Translations under genes and position numbers: made by a program
Notes under the pieces: generated by a model
The model's input: only the letters and a program-made list of their open reading frames with translations
Told to the model about the DNA's origin: nothing
The model's database searches: none
Part shown: one piece after another, positions 13,886 through 14,542 of the stretch
Numbering within the stretch: the first letter of the stretch is position 1
How the letters are laid out: each line of letters begins with the position of its first letter
Assembly (NCBI GenBank): GCA_003567135.1
Contig: PXAI01000101.1
Coordinates: forward strand, 1 to 14,542
DNA from: Balneolia bacterium
Lineage (GTDB): Bacteria > Bacteroidota > Rhodothermia > Balneolales > Cyclonatronaceae
Length of the DNA: 14,542 nt
Direction: 5' to 3'

Positions 13886-14542
13886 CTACTTGATAACATC
13901 TAAGTTTACGCCGTCAAATTCAAGTACAAAATCAGCCCCGAAAGCCATTGAAGGCGTGTAAAATCCGGGGTTAAGTTTGTTCCCTAAAACACGTTTGGTG
14001 GCCTCGAGAGCGGTCATGGAGGTAAATGTATATCCTTCCGGACCGGTGAGCAGTGAAATTTTTCGCTCACGGTTAAATGCGCGAACTTCACCATAAATTC
14101 TTGTTTCGCCGGAACTGCGCGTCTTTTGACCGGGACCAGGTTTCCCCGAAAGCACTTTTTTCCGGTACTTATTCTTCATGAATTCACTGCTGAACAGAAA
14201 GCCCAGGTAGCGCTGTAATCTCAGCATCATTCTGGCCTGTTTAGGCAGCGCCATAAAAACCATCACGTTTGGAATCGCAGTGCTGTGGAAAGCCGTGCTT
14301 ACGTCACCCCATGGAATAGTGGTGACTTTGCGTTCGTTCCCGTCTCCGAAATCCACTTTTTGAGTTCTGTAGGCCGGTTTTACTTTACGGATAAGGCCGT
14401 TTTCGCGGATAGCGCCATGCCCGTTCATGTGCTCAATCATAGTGAGCGCTGTACCTCTTGAAATCCCGCCTTTGTTGTATATGGATAAGTACAGATTGGT
14501 GGCAGATGGCAGCTGTTGTTTAAGATGCGCCGCAAGGCAGTC
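13886..14542 (-). CDS. Saccharopine dehydrogenase-like / trans-acting enoyl reductase family protein (N-terminus outside window)
   Basis: The frame is open through the right edge, so the 184-residue reading from an internal Met at 14440 understates it; 218 residues are visible, beginning DCLAAHLKQQLPSATNLYLS at the window end. The visible part is the C-terminal portion of the NAD(P)-binding saccharopine dehydrogenase superfamily: GGISRGTALTMIEHM, then VDFGDGNERKVTTIPWGDVSTAFHSTAIPNVMVFM, and near the end LLTGPEGYTFTSMTALEATKRVLG with GFYTPSMAFGADFVLEFDGV. The N-terminal Rossmann fold with the GxGxxG motif lies outside the window. Members of this branch are putative oxidoreductases of unknown substrate; lysine metabolism should not be assumed. 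The small membrane protein gene follows after 25 bp. Confidence 0.88.
   Translation of the reverse strand, partial: DCLAAHLKQQLPSATNLYLSIYNKGGISRGTALTMIEHMNGHGAIRENGLIRKVKPAYRTQKVDFGDGNERKVTTIPWGDVSTAFHSTAIPNVMVFMALPKQARMMLRLQRYLGFLFSSEFMKNKYRKKVLSGKPGPGQKTRSSGETRIYGEVRAFNRERKISLLTGPEGYTFTSMTALEATKRVLGNKLNPGFYTPSMAFGADFVLEFDGVNLDVIK

Noticed and set aside
13886..14440. Complete 184-aa protein starting at Met 14440
   Set aside because: The frame continues upstream with family-conserved sequence (DCLAAHLK, GGISRGTA) to the window edge, so that Met is internal.
1..14542. Defence island, prophage, integron or secondary-metabolite cluster
   Set aside because: No nuclease-helicase, phage, integrase, transposase, toxin-antitoxin or synthase signatures are present; gene content is mainly housekeeping plus hypothetical genes.

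Overview
The window looks like a chromosomal segment from a marine-type member of the Bacteroidota/Rhodothermota/Balneolota group. The support is family composition: a fused IcmF-type mutase, a DUF4197 lipoprotein, a Fibrobacter-type 'major paralogous' domain protein, a stand-alone DUF1569 protein, EttA with the N-terminus typical of the group, base composition somewhat below 50% GC, and mostly poor Shine-Dalgarno sites. The phylum call is inference; no rRNA or tRNA is present to fix it.

Layout: (1) 1-2454, the 3' three-quarters of a fused isobutyryl-CoA mutase gene (plus strand), convergent with (2) xseA (2656-3846, minus). Between them is copy A of a palindromic dispersed repeat. (3) An AT-rich 463-bp gap, then a plus-strand run of three genes at 4310-6374: a small outer-membrane barrel-like protein, a secreted Fib_succ_major protein and a cytosolic zinc-ribbon protein. 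(4) A minus-strand two-helix membrane protein (6376-6927), divergent from a DUF4197 lipoprotein (7153-7884). (5) A minus-strand operon ettA > DUF1569 > queG (10991 down to 7869). (6) A 474-bp gap with copy B of the repeat, in opposite orientation, and a possible 50-codon minus-strand ORF that ends in the repeat. (7) A plus-strand operon: ECF-type sigma factor, site-2 protease with two CBS domains, DUF952 protein (11466-13618). (8) A minus-strand pair running off the right edge: saccharopine-dehydrogenase-like protein (partial) and a small two-helix membrane protein.

How the genes relate: IcmF (adenosylcobalamin) and QueG (cobalamin, 2x[4Fe-4S]) both need B12. EttA and QueG both serve translation, which makes their operon sensible. 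The sigma factor/site-2 protease pair suggests membrane-linked control of transcription, with no anti-sigma gene visible in between. Most genes belong to known families. The least explained items are the inverted pair of palindromic repeats with a shared coding-like tail and the sigma/protease/DUF952 operon. I see no CRISPR array, phage, transposase, toxin-antitoxin or defence system here.
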